Of a stretch of 64,000 nucleotides of DNA, positions 9,098 to 17,457 are shown piece after piece. The first letter of the stretch is position 1. The number at the start of each line of letters is the position of its first letter. The notes under the pieces were generated by a model. That model was not told where the DNA came from and did no database searches. It worked only from the letters and a program-made list of their open reading frames with translations. The position numbers and the translations under genes are program-made. The stretch is taken from positions 930,001 through 994,000 of the forward strand of contig JADJXP010000002.1 of NCBI GenBank assembly GCA_016715795.1, written 5' to 3'. The stretch comes from Chloracidobacterium sp. Its GTDB lineage: Bacteria > Acidobacteriota > Blastocatellia > Pyrinomonadales > Pyrinomonadaceae.

Positions 9098-9152
9098 CCC
9101 AAGTTGAAAGGGATTTTCGAGCCTGAAGTTTTGTGCTTTTTTTCAACTTGGG
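9098..9152. terminator. Long-arm inverted repeat between two plasmid genes
   Basis: CCCAAGTTGAAA at 9098-9109 is complementary to TTTCAACTTGGG at 9141-9152, with a 31-nt loop. It lies in the gap before the gene starting at 9218. It may be an intrinsic terminator or attenuator. The T-run precedes the second arm, so it is not a textbook terminator. Confidence 0.35.
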
Positions 9153-9217
9153 CATTGAGAACACTGCCCAAAATCAAGTGTTCTCTCCGGCTCTTGTCCG
9201 GGATTTACGAGGTGAAT

Positions 9218-10843
9218 ATGGCAGTACAAATGAATTTGGAAATGCTTAGACAATTCGCTCCTGACAGTCCGATTCTGGCTTTCACGCCGCTCAACACCGG
9301 CTCGCCAATGCAGGACTGGTGTCGGCATCTTCAGCGAAATCCATTCCGTCGTCAGGAACTCGAGGAGTTTGCGATTCTTGGCGATATTGTGGTCAGGATC
9401 GCGGATGAGATCGAGGCCGAACCGGTTGATAAGGTTAGGATACTTTCTCTCGAATATGCGGTGAAAGTGCTTGGCGATGAGACAGATGCTCTTGAGTTTG
9501 TTCGCTGCGTCCGGGCCATTGCAAGTCCCGACGCCGGACAATTCGAACTCCAGCAGATCGCGTCACATTACTACGGCGAGATCAGGCGTCGCGGTATTCC
9601 GGAAGTTCTCAAGGAAATGGGAATGCTCGGAATGGAGATGTCGGCTGTAACCACTCCCCTTTCCGAGCGGGAATTAAATGTCTTTGAGTCGCGTCCGATC
9701 CTGATGAAGCTCTCAAGAGCTGATAAACGACGAAGCCGTGAAGCTGCCAAATCTTGCTTACCATTGCCTGAGCCGACTCCGAATTTTGACGCCGAAATGG
9801 ATTCGGTGATGCGTCGGATCGGGCGTCAGAAGATCACTCGAATGATCACGGACGAATTCGAGGAATACTACCTCTCAGACGGCGACAAATCGCTCGAAGA
9901 ACTCGATCGTGACTTTCTTACATTCGAGAGTCTCGAACAGTATGACGAGAACGGCACGATCAACATTCGAATGAACGGCGGGCAAAGCGCCGTAGTTGCT
10001 TTCGACTTCGAATGCGAGGTTGACGCTTCGTACTTGCCGTCCGATGTTCGCGGCCTGAGTTCGATCATCTCGCATCTGTTTGTCGGACATCAGATGGGCG
10101 GTTCGGAAGGTCGAATAGGTCGTGAACTGATCGCCGAATCGAGACCGGAAACGTGTCCTTTTGTATTCTCAGCCGATACCGCACATCATCCGTTTTCCGA
10201 CAATGAGTTCGAAGAATGGCTTATGTTGAGATTGGAGCGTATCTATTCCCGACTAACCGTTCGCTCGATCCGAAAAGTGCGCTCCTCCGGGAACTCAGCA
10301 TATGAATACGTCTCGGAAAACGAGATCAATCCCGATTATGACGAGATGCAGTATGTGGCCGGAATCTGCCGGGTTCTATGGCAAAGAATGCGCGGTGATT
10401 TCCATATCAGAAGTCTCCGTAGCGCCTCTTATCAGAATCTTTATCTAAGCCTTCGAGGAACGGAAGATACGGCCGTAGTCGCTGAACTAAAAAAGAGTGC
10501 ATTTGCGGCTTACAAAGAGCGAAATGAGATCTCACTCAAGGAGTTCACGGCGCTGAACACGGTCGCAAAATCCCAGGAAGCTCGCCTTGCAAATCGAATT
10601 AGTGCGGCAGCCAGAAAGTGGATAAAGACCGTCGAGGGAGCATCAACGGGACGGCTCAGGTTTCTGAAGTTTGCACTCTATAACGATCCTGAAACCAAGG
10701 GATTTACACGACAAGAGAAACAAAGATTGTGGGATTCCGTCCGGAGTCGAGAGAGCGAACTTAAAGCCGAAATGAATGCCAAACAGTCACAACAGCTGCT
10801 CTTTGGCCAGCCGGCACTCGTAAAGATCGTTCACGCGGCCTAG
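9218..10843 (+). CDS. Conserved-looking protein of unknown function
   Basis: This is a 541-residue soluble, charged protein with no membrane segment or motif that I recognise. I chose ATG 9218 because ACGAGGTGA lies just upstream and because a start at 9104 would read through the inverted repeat at 9098-9152. The middle part (about 230-330) is acidic; the C-terminal 100 residues are basic and helical. Its place between the two ssb genes of a mobilisable element suggests a replication, partition or host-takeover job, but I cannot assign one. Confidence 0.65.
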   Translation: MAVQMNLEMLRQFAPDSPILAFTPLNTGSPMQDWCRHLQRNPFRRQELEEFAILGDIVVRIADEIEAEPVDKVRILSLEYAVKVLGDETDALEFVRCVRAIASPDAGQFELQQIASHYYGEIRRRGIPEVLKEMGMLGMEMSAVTTPLSERELNVFESRPILMKLSRADKRRSREAAKSCLPLPEPTPNFDAEMDSVMRRIGRQKITRMITDEFEEYYLSDGDKSLEELDRDFLTFESLEQYDENGTINIRMNGGQSAVVAFDFECEVDASYLPSDVRGLSSIISHLFVGHQMGGSEGRIGRELIAESRPETCPFVFSADTAHHPFSDNEFEEWLMLRLERIYSRLTVRSIRKVRSSGNSAYEYVSENEINPDYDEMQYVAGICRVLWQRMRGDFHIRSLRSASYQNLYLSLRGTEDTAVVAELKKSAFAAYKERNEISLKEFTALNTVAKSQEARLANRISAAARKWIKTVEGASTGRLRFLKFALYNDPETKGFTRQEKQRLWDSVRSRESELKAEMNAKQSQQLLFGQPALVKIVHAA

Positions 10844-10866
10844 AAGTTGTTGTCAGTCAAATTGAA

Positions 10867-10926
10867 AAAGAGCGGCGGTCAGGCTTGGGATAGTCTAAGT
10901 GCTTGACCTGCCCTGATCGCCCTCTT
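10867..10926. terminator. Imperfect hairpin after the 541-residue protein gene
   Basis: AAGAGCGGCGGTCAGGC near 10867-10884 pairs imperfectly with GCCCTGATCGCCCTCTT near 10909-10926. A terminator or stability hairpin is likely given its place between a stop codon and the repeat array of the next promoter. Confidence 0.35.
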
Positions 10927-10929
10927 CGA

Positions 10930-10992
10930 GTGGTGCATAAATCATCCATTGTGGTGCATAAATCACCCACAGTGGAACAAAAATAAACCAAA
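10930..10992. repeat. Three tandem 21-bp units upstream of ssb copy 2
   Basis: Units begin at 10930, 10951 and 10972, exactly 21 bp apart: GTGGTGCATAAATCATCCAT, GTGGTGCATAAATCACCCAC, and a degenerate GTGGAACAAAAATAAACC. Spacing of two helical turns puts all units on one face of the DNA, as in iterons or cooperative operators. The array ends about 17 bp before the ssb copy 2 start. Confidence 0.7.
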
Positions 10993-11009
10993 AAGGAGCA
11001 AATATAACA

Positions 11010-11441
11010 ATGTCAACTACAGTATCAATCCTCGGCAACACCGGTCGCGAGGTCAAACTCCGTTACTCAGAAAAAGGAACGGCGGTCGCAACCTTTCCGA
11101 TCGCTTCAAATTCTTACAAGAACGGTCCTGAAGGCCGCGTTAAGACCACCCATTGGTACAACGTCACTGCTTTCGGAAAGGTCGCTGAAACCTTGGCGTC
11201 GAACGTCAGGAAAGGCAGTCATCTGCTTGTGCAGGGACGCCTCGGATTCAAACCCTGGCTGACAAAAGACGGCCAGCCGCGAGCCGGTGCAGAAGTGATT
11301 CTCCAGTCGTACGACTTCGCGGACGGAGCCAAACCAGATAACGGCCAGGAAGCAGAATCCCCCGAACCGGAGATGCTGCCTGAGCCTGCTCAGGGTGATG
11401 AGAATTTGGCGGTGGCGGAACCGTTTGACGACCAGTTCTGA
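11010..11441 (+). CDS. ssb: Single-stranded DNA-binding protein (copy 2)
   Basis: This 143-residue OB-fold SSB begins MSTTVSILGNTGREVKLRYS and contains KTTHWYNVTAFGKVAETLASNV and GSHLLVQGRLGFKPWLTKDG. It has a long acidic C-terminal extension (EPEMLPEPAQGDENLAVAEPFDDQF) ending in DDQF, closer than copy 1 to the acidic tip used to recruit partners. An AAGGAG precedes the ATG. It is clearly diverged from copy 1, so the two are old paralogues or separate acquisitions and probably have different partners. Confidence 0.9.
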   Translation: MSTTVSILGNTGREVKLRYSEKGTAVATFPIASNSYKNGPEGRVKTTHWYNVTAFGKVAETLASNVRKGSHLLVQGRLGFKPWLTKDGQPRAGAEVILQSYDFADGAKPDNGQEAESPEPEMLPEPAQGDENLAVAEPFDDQF

Positions 11442-11480
11442 ATGCGCGTTCGGAAATGGTTTCCTGATTGCTAAGGGATC

Positions 11481-11512
11481 TTTCAGGGCATCGAGAAGTC
11501 GGTGCCCTGAAA
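11481..11512. terminator. Perfect 10-bp hairpin between ssb copy 2 and RNase HI
   Basis: TTTCAGGGCA (11481-11490) and TGCCCTGAAA (11503-11512) form a 10-bp stem with a 12-nt loop, just before the TTGGAGGG ribosome-binding site of the next gene. No T-tail follows, so it may be an attenuator or mRNA processing structure rather than a full terminator. Confidence 0.45.
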
Positions 11513-11526
11513 TTGTTGGAGGGTAT

Positions 11527-12150
11527 ATGAACGATAAGGTAACAGAAGACTATTTTCCGGAAATCACAATTTACGCTGACGGGTCTTGCTTGAGAAATGG
11601 TTCCGAGGAAGCATCGGCCGGATGCGGAGCGGTCATAGTTGACCGGCATAGAATGGAACTGAGGCTTGTCTCCGAGCATCTCGGCTCTCTGACCAACCAG
11701 CAGGCGGAGATCTCAGCTTGTACAACAGCTCTAGGCACACTTCGCCGTCCTTGCATTGTCGAGATTATTTCGGACTCAAGATATGTCGTTGAGACAATGA
11801 CAGGTAAAAATCGAATGAAATCGAATAGGAGTTTCTGGAGTGATCTTGTCACGAGATGCTATCGGCATCATGTCAGTTGGAGATGGGTTAGAGGACATTC
11901 CGGTGTTACGTTTCAGGAAGCCGCCGACAGGCTTTCGCGGGCAGCATCGACTTATCAATGTAGTTTGCCAGATGATGAGCTGCAGAGGCTTTCCAAACTG
12001 CTGCTGTTGGAAAGCAACCAACTGAACATTCGGGCGTTCGAGAAGAGTCTTGAAGCAACAGTAAACCGGTTTGCGTTGTCAGTTGATCGCGGAAATGTAT
12101 TCTCGAATGTCGATTTGAGAAATGATCTTCCTTCTGCATTCTCCACGTAA
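11527..12150 (+). CDS. rnhA: RNase H-like ribonuclease
   Basis: This 207-residue protein has the RNase HI fold in its first 140 residues: first catalytic Asp in ITIYADGSCLRNG, Glu in TNQQAEISACTTAL, Asp in IISDSRYVVETM, and the late motif WRWVRGHSGVTFQEAADRLSRAA with His and Asp. It would degrade the RNA strand of RNA-DNA hybrids, for example at plasmid replication primers. The start is ATG 11527, preceded by TTGGAGGG. The C-terminal 60 residues form an extra helical region of unknown use. Confidence 0.85.
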   Translation: MNDKVTEDYFPEITIYADGSCLRNGSEEASAGCGAVIVDRHRMELRLVSEHLGSLTNQQAEISACTTALGTLRRPCIVEIISDSRYVVETMTGKNRMKSNRSFWSDLVTRCYRHHVSWRWVRGHSGVTFQEAADRLSRAASTYQCSLPDDELQRLSKLLLLESNQLNIRAFEKSLEATVNRFALSVDRGNVFSNVDLRNDLPSAFST

Positions 12151-12161
12151 ATGGACGCCTG

Positions 12162-12419
12162 TCAGGTTTGCTGTTTATGCCAGGATCTGAATCCCGGATC
12201 ACGGTCAAAGAGCATGTTCAGGGCAAAATCGACCACATCGCCGGATGTTACTTCGGTCCTCATCTGATCGGCTGCAAAGCGTAGATATTTCTTGAGTCTT
12301 TCGTTAGTTGAATCAAGGATCTTTGCATTGACCTTGATGTAATTCAGCCGGTTTATTTGGAGAATTGTCTGGTCGCTTGCGGCTTTTTTTTGTGTGTTTG
12401 TATCTGCGATTGTGTTCAT
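12162..12419 (-). CDS. Small RHH-like plasmid protein
   Basis: This 85-residue protein has a strand-helix-helix layout (INRLNYIKVNAKILDSTNERLKKYLRFAAD ... TSGDVVDFALNMLFDRD) like ribbon-helix-helix regulators or partition proteins. It starts 3 nt after the stop of an even smaller upstream gene and runs opposite to the mobilisation genes. A role as repressor of the divergent promoter is plausible but unproven. Confidence 0.6.
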   Translation of the reverse strand: MNTIADTNTQKKAASDQTILQINRLNYIKVNAKILDSTNERLKKYLRFAADQMRTEVTSGDVVDFALNMLFDRDPGFRSWHKQQT

Positions 12420-12422
12420 AAG

Positions 12423-12635
12423 TTAGGCATCTGCCTCCTCTTGGATTTGATCGTAGATGCTAGATACAAACGGCGTGCCATCAGGAAAAAAGCGGCTGGC
12501 TGGTGGTGAAATTTTATTATGGAAGTTGCTGTCTTCAGGTTGCCTGACAGGATAGACCAATTTATCCACTTTGTAACTCCCGCAATTGTATGACACCACA
12601 AGGGTTATCCATTGTAATCGAAAATTACAAACCAT
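12423..12635 (-). CDS. Possible small protein upstream of the RHH gene
   Basis: The frame encodes up to 70 residues (VDKLVYPVRQPEDSNFHNKI ... FPDGTPFVSSIYDQIQEEADA) and stops 3 nt before the RHH gene, suggesting coupling. Composition is protein-like in this frame and not in the overlapping ones. No family recognised, and the true start is uncertain. Confidence 0.35.
   Translation of the reverse strand: MVCNFRLQWITLVVSYNCGSYKVDKLVYPVRQPEDSNFHNKISPPASRFFPDGTPFVSSIYDQIQEEADA
12612..12630. promoter_or_regulatory. Palindrome in the divergent mobilisation promoter region
   Basis: TTGTAAT-CGAAA-ATTACAA is a 7-bp-arm palindrome, and the half-site ATTACAA recurs directly before the ATG at 12705. This gap between divergent small genes and the MobC-like gene is where an operator and an oriT would be expected. 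Confidence 0.45.
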
Positions 12636-12704
12636 ATCGCTTCAGCCAAGAGGCAGTCCCGGCACGTAGATTGCTCACCATCGCTGTATTTCAGGCGATT
12701 ACAA

Positions 12705-13385
12705 ATGAGAAAACGTGAACGCGAAAAGTTAATAGAAGGAATAAATTCCGGAGCAGTTACGAAGCAGGGATTTCCGATGACGATCAGACCTTATGAAAGC
12801 GATGTACGCAAGCTTTCCGAGTTAGCAAAGAGCACGGGCGAGACTCGCGCAGCTATTGCAAGAAAACTCATTCAAAAAGCGTTATCGGAACATGACTCAA
12901 AACTTAAGCAGGAGCGGTTCGAAAATAAGATCGACTGGGTCATAAGAACCGAACGCGAAAACCAAACTGATTTACGCAGTCTCTTGGGCCTATTTGAAGG
13001 GTTGAGTGAAGAGACGGAAAGGCTTAGTGATAATGTCAAAAGTCTTTCAGACGACTCGCTGAACACAACTGTTCTCCTACGTGAGGCCTACTGCATGCTG
13101 AATATCACCGTGTCGTCACTCAACCAGATCTTTACAAGACTGCTCGAATTCTTATCTCCCAATCAATCTGAGAGGGAAAACAGCATTGATATCGGGAATG
13201 CATTTCTTGCGAATCTGATCGAGCATTCCATCCTCGATCTTAATGAATGCACTTCCTTTCACGGGCTGAGGACTGACCCCATTGCAGATGCCAATTTGTT
13301 TGTTGAAACAAAGATCAAAGTTCTACAGCAACGTATTGTGGCTAATGCTGCAAACACAAAGTTCAAAGAGGATGGAAAGCCTTAG
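12705..13385 (+). CDS. MobC-like mobilisation accessory protein
   Basis: This 226-residue protein has a basic N-terminus and a predicted RHH/helical DNA-binding region (MTIRPYESDVRKLSELAKSTGETRAAIARKLIQKAL), followed by a long helical coiled region. It ends at TAG overlapping the GTG start of the relaxase (TAGTG), so the two are translated as a pair. Proteins in this position help the relaxase recognise or melt oriT. Similarity to MobC is by size, fold pattern and neighbour, not by a firm signature. Confidence 0.6.
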   Translation: MRKREREKLIEGINSGAVTKQGFPMTIRPYESDVRKLSELAKSTGETRAAIARKLIQKALSEHDSKLKQERFENKIDWVIRTERENQTDLRSLLGLFEGLSEETERLSDNVKSLSDDSLNTTVLLREAYCMLNITVSSLNQIFTRLLEFLSPNQSERENSIDIGNAFLANLIEHSILDLNECTSFHGLRTDPIADANLFVETKIKVLQQRIVANAANTKFKEDGKP

Positions 13386-15766
13386 TGAGAATTGTTGTGT
13401 CAGTTCAGTCAAAACGAGGCAGTGCTCACGGCCTTGTCAACTATATTGCGAACAGCAAGATCGATCCGTCGAAGGAGCGGCCAAATGGCCGAGACCTTTT
13501 CAATGATTTTTCGAGCAATCTCTCATTGGAAAGCGCAAACAACTCGCTGAAAGTTGCACTCTCAAAAACGCGTGTAGGCAATGATCGTTTACATCATCTC
13601 GTTATCTCATTCAGAGAGTCCGATTATCGGAAGTTGGTTGGATCCGAAAAAGAACGGCAAACGGCCCTAAAGGCCATTACGCGAGCAAGTGTTGACGGAT
13701 TAAAGGGACACCTCAAGGCCGAAAAACTGACTTGGGTTGCCGCGCTTCATCTGAATACCGAGAATCCTCATGTTCATATCGCTTTGCAAAAGGAATACAT
13801 CTCAAAATCATTCGACAATTGTCATCTCACGAAGATACCAAGAGAGGCACTACCTCACTATGAGATTGTGAACAGGGAGAAGGTGTTTGTTCCGGGCATT
13901 GTGGCTCATGCGGCTGAAGTGAAAATGGAGTCGGTGTTGGCTCAAGAACAAGCCAAAGAAAGGAATTTGCCGCAACTTTCACCCGATCGCACTCGTATTC
14001 GGTCTATCGACACAGTTCTCGATTCTCCTGGTTGCCTCGACCGGAGCCACAGAAGAACCCTCGGCCAGGCAATTATCGGTGAAGCATTGATCCGGCGAAT
14101 TGAATCCCAGATAGAACACTTGGCACAAAACGGCGACAAAATGAGATTCCTCGTTACAGATTCATTGAGTGGTGAGAAACGGCGCTTGTCACTGAACGAT
14201 TTGGATCGACGCCGGCATAAACAATCCGGTGATGATCGCTTAGATAACAATCCAGAAACCAAGATCATAAAGACTGTTCTGCTCAAAATGATGGGCAAGC
14301 AGGAGAATCAAAAAGCCAAAGTAGAAAAGGAATTCGGTACAGCAATCGAGGCAGCGAAGAAGATTCGATCTGACCATCGAAAACAGAACCTGAAACTGCC
14401 GACACCAATACTCTCAAAAACCGAGATCGATCAGCTTCAGGAACAGTGTCTGGAGACAACCGATATCCGTCGGTTCGCTTATCTGGAAAAGGTGCGGACG
14501 AAACTTGAAAGAGAAGGCGAGATTGAAGGCCGGGATCAGCATGACTTCAGTCGAATATTTGCACAAACAGCAGTCGCAAATCTAAGGGTCAAAAATGCCG
14601 AACGCCAAATGCAGGAATTCGATGCCGGCCGCTTCTATCGACGCGTCGATCTGGATGAAAAACCACTTTCACTTGCAGACATTGCAAGATCATCCGCTAA
14701 ACACGGTTTCGCGTCGAAGTTGGTTGAAGATATCAGACATATTATTGGACGAGCGACCCGAACCGATGTTTCTATTTCAGACTCAAAACGAACTCAATCA
14801 TCGCAACGCATAGAACTCAAACTCGAAGAATTAAAATTAGGAATGAGGAGAGGGCTTTCGGTTGCGAAGAAGCAGTTAACATTATTGGGAAAGATATTGG
14901 AATCGGATCAAGATGCCGGTATTCAGAGCAGAATGTACTTGCCGCACGAGCTGGACGAGATCGAAAAACTGACGACCAAACTAGGCTCACGAGAGGCTTA
15001 CGAGGAAAACTGGCGTGAACAACGGGCATTAGTTGACTTGTCGAAGAACGATTGTCCAGCCGCCAGAAGACTTTCACGATCTGGGAATCAATCTGATCTT
15101 GAGGGCCACAAACAGCAGGTGATCGGCGGCCGTGCGATCGCAAAAGAGATCGTCGCAAAGGTTCGAGTCGATATGGCTAAAGAGGAAATTGAGAGCTTCA
15201 AAAAGACAAAACAATATGCCAAGTTTCCGGTGCCTGGTTTGCTTCCGAAGGAAATCAATTACTTAAGTCTCAAAGATGTTAATTTGCCAAGTACACACTC
15301 GTTATTGGACCAGGCCGTCGCCTCGATGCTGGAGAGCAAAGGGCACAGACGAAACAGAAAAATAGTAATGAAGATGGTCAAAGAAAAGGAGGCGAGGCTT
15401 GACCTCGAATATATCGGAGCGAAAGATATCTTCGATGCTGCGTCAGCAATAGCCTCTGAATTCAAACAGAAGTCAATTACGTCATCCCACCGTGAGCCGA
15501 TGTATTCCCCGATCTTTACCCCTTCGGAGATTTCATTGATCGAATTCCGAATCAATCAAACTCAAAGTTCAAAAGAAGCGACGAAACTGAAGGCGATACT
15601 GAGGAATGCCGATACAAGTTCCGCACAGTCAACAAGGAATTTGTTGAAGACTTTTGATCCTACGAACCGAACTTTGGAGATCACTCGGCCGGAAATGCAA
15701 AGGTCGGTATCGTCAGTTGAACACGGCCTTCGGCCACCAAGGGCTGAACACGGAATTGAACGCTAA
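13385..15766 (+). CDS. Relaxase / mobilisation nuclease
   Basis: This 793-residue protein has its relaxase core in the first 140 residues. The metal-binding three-His motif is H-x6-H-x-H in ALHLNTENPHVHIAL (His 122, 129, 131), and a tyrosine in GLVNYIAN (Tyr 20) is a candidate nicking residue. The remaining 650 residues are charged and helical, probably for oriT recognition and docking to a coupling protein. It starts at GTG 13385 overlapping the previous stop. It nicks oriT and pilots the transferred strand. No T4SS genes are in the window, so the element looks mobilisable rather than self-transmissible, as far as can be seen. Confidence 0.8.
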   Translation: MRIVVSVQSKRGSAHGLVNYIANSKIDPSKERPNGRDLFNDFSSNLSLESANNSLKVALSKTRVGNDRLHHLVISFRESDYRKLVGSEKERQTALKAITRASVDGLKGHLKAEKLTWVAALHLNTENPHVHIALQKEYISKSFDNCHLTKIPREALPHYEIVNREKVFVPGIVAHAAEVKMESVLAQEQAKERNLPQLSPDRTRIRSIDTVLDSPGCLDRSHRRTLGQAIIGEALIRRIESQIEHLAQNGDKMRFLVTDSLSGEKRRLSLNDLDRRRHKQSGDDRLDNNPETKIIKTVLLKMMGKQENQKAKVEKEFGTAIEAAKKIRSDHRKQNLKLPTPILSKTEIDQLQEQCLETTDIRRFAYLEKVRTKLEREGEIEGRDQHDFSRIFAQTAVANLRVKNAERQMQEFDAGRFYRRVDLDEKPLSLADIARSSAKHGFASKLVEDIRHIIGRATRTDVSISDSKRTQSSQRIELKLEELKLGMRRGLSVAKKQLTLLGKILESDQDAGIQSRMYLPHELDEIEKLTTKLGSREAYEENWREQRALVDLSKNDCPAARRLSRSGNQSDLEGHKQQVIGGRAIAKEIVAKVRVDMAKEEIESFKKTKQYAKFPVPGLLPKEINYLSLKDVNLPSTHSLLDQAVASMLESKGHRRNRKIVMKMVKEKEARLDLEYIGAKDIFDAASAIASEFKQKSITSSHREPMYSPIFTPSEISLIEFRINQTQSSKEATKLKAILRNADTSSAQSTRNLLKTFDPTNRTLEITRPEMQRSVSSVEHGLRPPRAEHGIER

Positions 15767-15851
15767 AGGTTTGGATCTCTCTTTTTGGTCAAACAGGCAC
15801 ACGACTTGCTATTCAGATTGATTAGAACGGATGGGTTTCTGATTGATTGGA

Positions 15852-16114
15852 ATGGAAACAGATTTCACAAGTCAAGTTGTTATGAACCCTGAAGAGACAA
15901 ATGGCCGCCTTCCGCGGCGTTCTCTCGATCTGTTGAACATCAATACGCCGGAACTGATGCAGTTGGCTCCATTAAGATCGGAAATCGCACCAAAGGGACT
16001 TGCGAGGGCCAGAGCATTGCTTGCTTATTCAGAACGGCTCCGAAATACATACAGAGCAAATGAAGACGGTTTGAGGGAAGGTATGAAACTCCTGGCCGAG
16101 ACCGTTAGCAACGG
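15852..16114 (+). pseudogene. 5' fragment of a mobilisation-associated gene split by IS insertion and inversion
   Basis: The first 87 or so codons of a gene that starts METDFTSQVVMNPEE 85 nt after the relaxase; reading now runs into the IS at 16115. Its missing part is at 45426-47413 on the other strand. Joining across the shared ACGG duplication gives an uninterrupted frame through GMKLLAETVSNG|QPIVVSCFCRAGEMCHADVV. The rebuilt protein has about 750 residues. The CxC...CH arrangement resembles the cysteine/histidine signature of small DUF488/DUF4326-type domains; the function is unknown. Confidence 0.8.
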
Positions 16115-16194
16115 TGACCTCCCCCCGAAAAACAGTGCCAATGTAAAATAGAGGAATTCGGGTAATTGTGACAGTATGAGGAGACATAATTACC

Positions 16195-16584
16195 ATGAAG
16201 AGATCGAAGTTCACGGAGCAGCAGATCGTGTTCGCGTTGAAGCAGGCGGACACAGGGGTTTCGGTAGCAGAAGTGTGCCGGAAGATGGGGATCAGCGAGG
16301 CGACGTTCTACAACTGGAAGAAGAAGTACGAGGGGCTCGGGACGGCGGAGTTGCGAAGGTCGCGCTCACTCGAAGAAGAGAACGCCCGATTGAAGCGGAT
16401 CGTGGCGGATCTGACGCTGGACAAGCAGATGCTACAGGACGTGTTAAAAAAAGTGTCTGAAGGCCGGAGAGCGGAAGAAGTTGGTAAGGAAGCTGCTGGA
16501 TGCATACCGTATCTCGGAGCGGAAAGTTTGCTCGGTGATGATGGTATCGAGGACGGTGTTGCATTATGTCGGTCACAGGCGTGA
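16195..16584 (+). CDS. IS3-family transposase OrfA (copy A)
   Basis: OrfA provides the helix-turn-helix (TGVSVAEVCRKMGISEATFYNWKKKYEG) and a leucine-rich coiled coil (ENARLKRIVADLTLDKQMLQDVL). It runs past the A7 tract at 16446-16452. The frame that continues into OrfB (...KKCLKAGERKKLVRKLL) is reached by a +1 shift or loss of one A, not by the usual -1 shift. Confidence 0.85.
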   Translation: MKRSKFTEQQIVFALKQADTGVSVAEVCRKMGISEATFYNWKKKYEGLGTAELRRSRSLEEENARLKRIVADLTLDKQMLQDVLKKVSEGRRAEEVGKEAAGCIPYLGAESLLGDDGIEDGVALCRSQA

Positions 16585-17302
16585 CGATCAGGCGATAAGG
16601 CGCCGGATCAGAGAGATCGCGGAGACGAGAGTGAGATACGGATTCGATCGGATACACATACTGCTCAGGCGGGAAGGTTGGGCGGACAACCGGAAGCGGA
16701 CATACCGTATTTACAAGGAAGAAGGGCTAAATCTGCGAAGTAAGAGGCCGCGAAGGTCGAAGGCGGCGGCACACCGGATGGAGCGTCCGGTGCTCGGCGG
16801 TCCGCACGAGTGTTGGAGCATGGATTTCGTGGCGGATCAGTTGTTCGACGGGCGAAGATTCAGGGCATTAACTTTAGTCGATAATTTTAGTCGTGAATGC
16901 GTCGAGATCGAGGTCGGGCAAAGCTTGAAGGGGTTCGACGTCGTCGACGTAATGGAGCGGATCAAGTTGGCACGAGGTATTGTGCCAAAACGGATCCAGG
17001 TGGATAATGGCAGCGAGTTCGTTTCGAAGGTACTCGACCGGTGGGCGTACGAGAACAAAGTCACGCTCGACTTCTCCCGGCCCGGAAAACCAACGGATAA
17101 CCCGTTCATCGAATCGTTCAACGGGAGCTTCCGGGACGAATGTCTGAACGTCAACTGGTTCCTTTCGCTTGACGACGCGAAGGAAAAGATCGCGGCGTTC
17201 AAGGATGACTACAACGGCTTCAGGCCGCACAGCGCGCTGTGCGGCCTGACCCCGAACGAGGTGGTTAAGCAATACTTAGAGACTCGAATTTCTCCAATTT
17301 AG
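16481..17302 (+). CDS. IS3-family transposase OrfB, DDE integrase (copy A)
   Basis: The catalytic subunit, 273 residues in the open frame. HTH_21-like region (RVRYGFDRIHILLRREGW) is followed by the rve integrase core with Asp in CWSMDFVADQLFDG, Asp in IQVDNGSEFVS and Glu in TDNPFIESFNG. This is the only copy of the type-1 element in the window with intact OrfA and OrfB, so it is the one that could still be active. The end of the gene contains a 30-bp perfect DNA palindrome (17220-17249). Confidence 0.9.
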   Translation: MVRKLLDAYRISERKVCSVMMVSRTVLHYVGHRRDDQAIRRRIREIAETRVRYGFDRIHILLRREGWADNRKRTYRIYKEEGLNLRSKRPRRSKAAAHRMERPVLGGPHECWSMDFVADQLFDGRRFRALTLVDNFSRECVEIEVGQSLKGFDVVDVMERIKLARGIVPKRIQVDNGSEFVSKVLDRWAYENKVTLDFSRPGKPTDNPFIESFNGSFRDECLNVNWFLSLDDAKEKIAAFKDDYNGFRPHSALCGLTPNEVVKQYLETRISPI

Positions 17303-17457
17303 ACCGGCGCTGAAAATGGAGGGAGGTCAAGGTCAGCGTAGAGTCCAACCACCAATGCTCCTAAGAGGGGCATTAACCCCAACGTAATGCTATTAATCAA
17401 TTTCTTGATTGGAAATTTCACGAGGGGCATAACACTAAGCACGGGACTATTCATAAG

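Larger units (their letters stand above)
16115..17329 (+). mobile_element. IS3-family element, type 1, copy A (full length)
   Basis: A 1,215-bp IS with ends TGACCTCCCCCC... and ...GGAGGGAGGTCA (imperfect inverted repeats). Further copies lie at 21722-22675 and 47414-48627, both in opposite orientation. Copy B shows that this element makes 4-bp target duplications, as in the IS407-like group of the IS3 family. Copy A has ACGG on the left but AGGT on the right, so its flanks no longer match: it is one breakpoint of an inversion with copy C. Confidence 0.9.

Noticed and set aside
12416..12601. Alternative 61-codon leftward frame overlapping the small gene upstream of the RHH gene
   Set aside because: Composition is less protein-like and it would overlap the RHH start; the other frame ends neatly 3 nt before that start.
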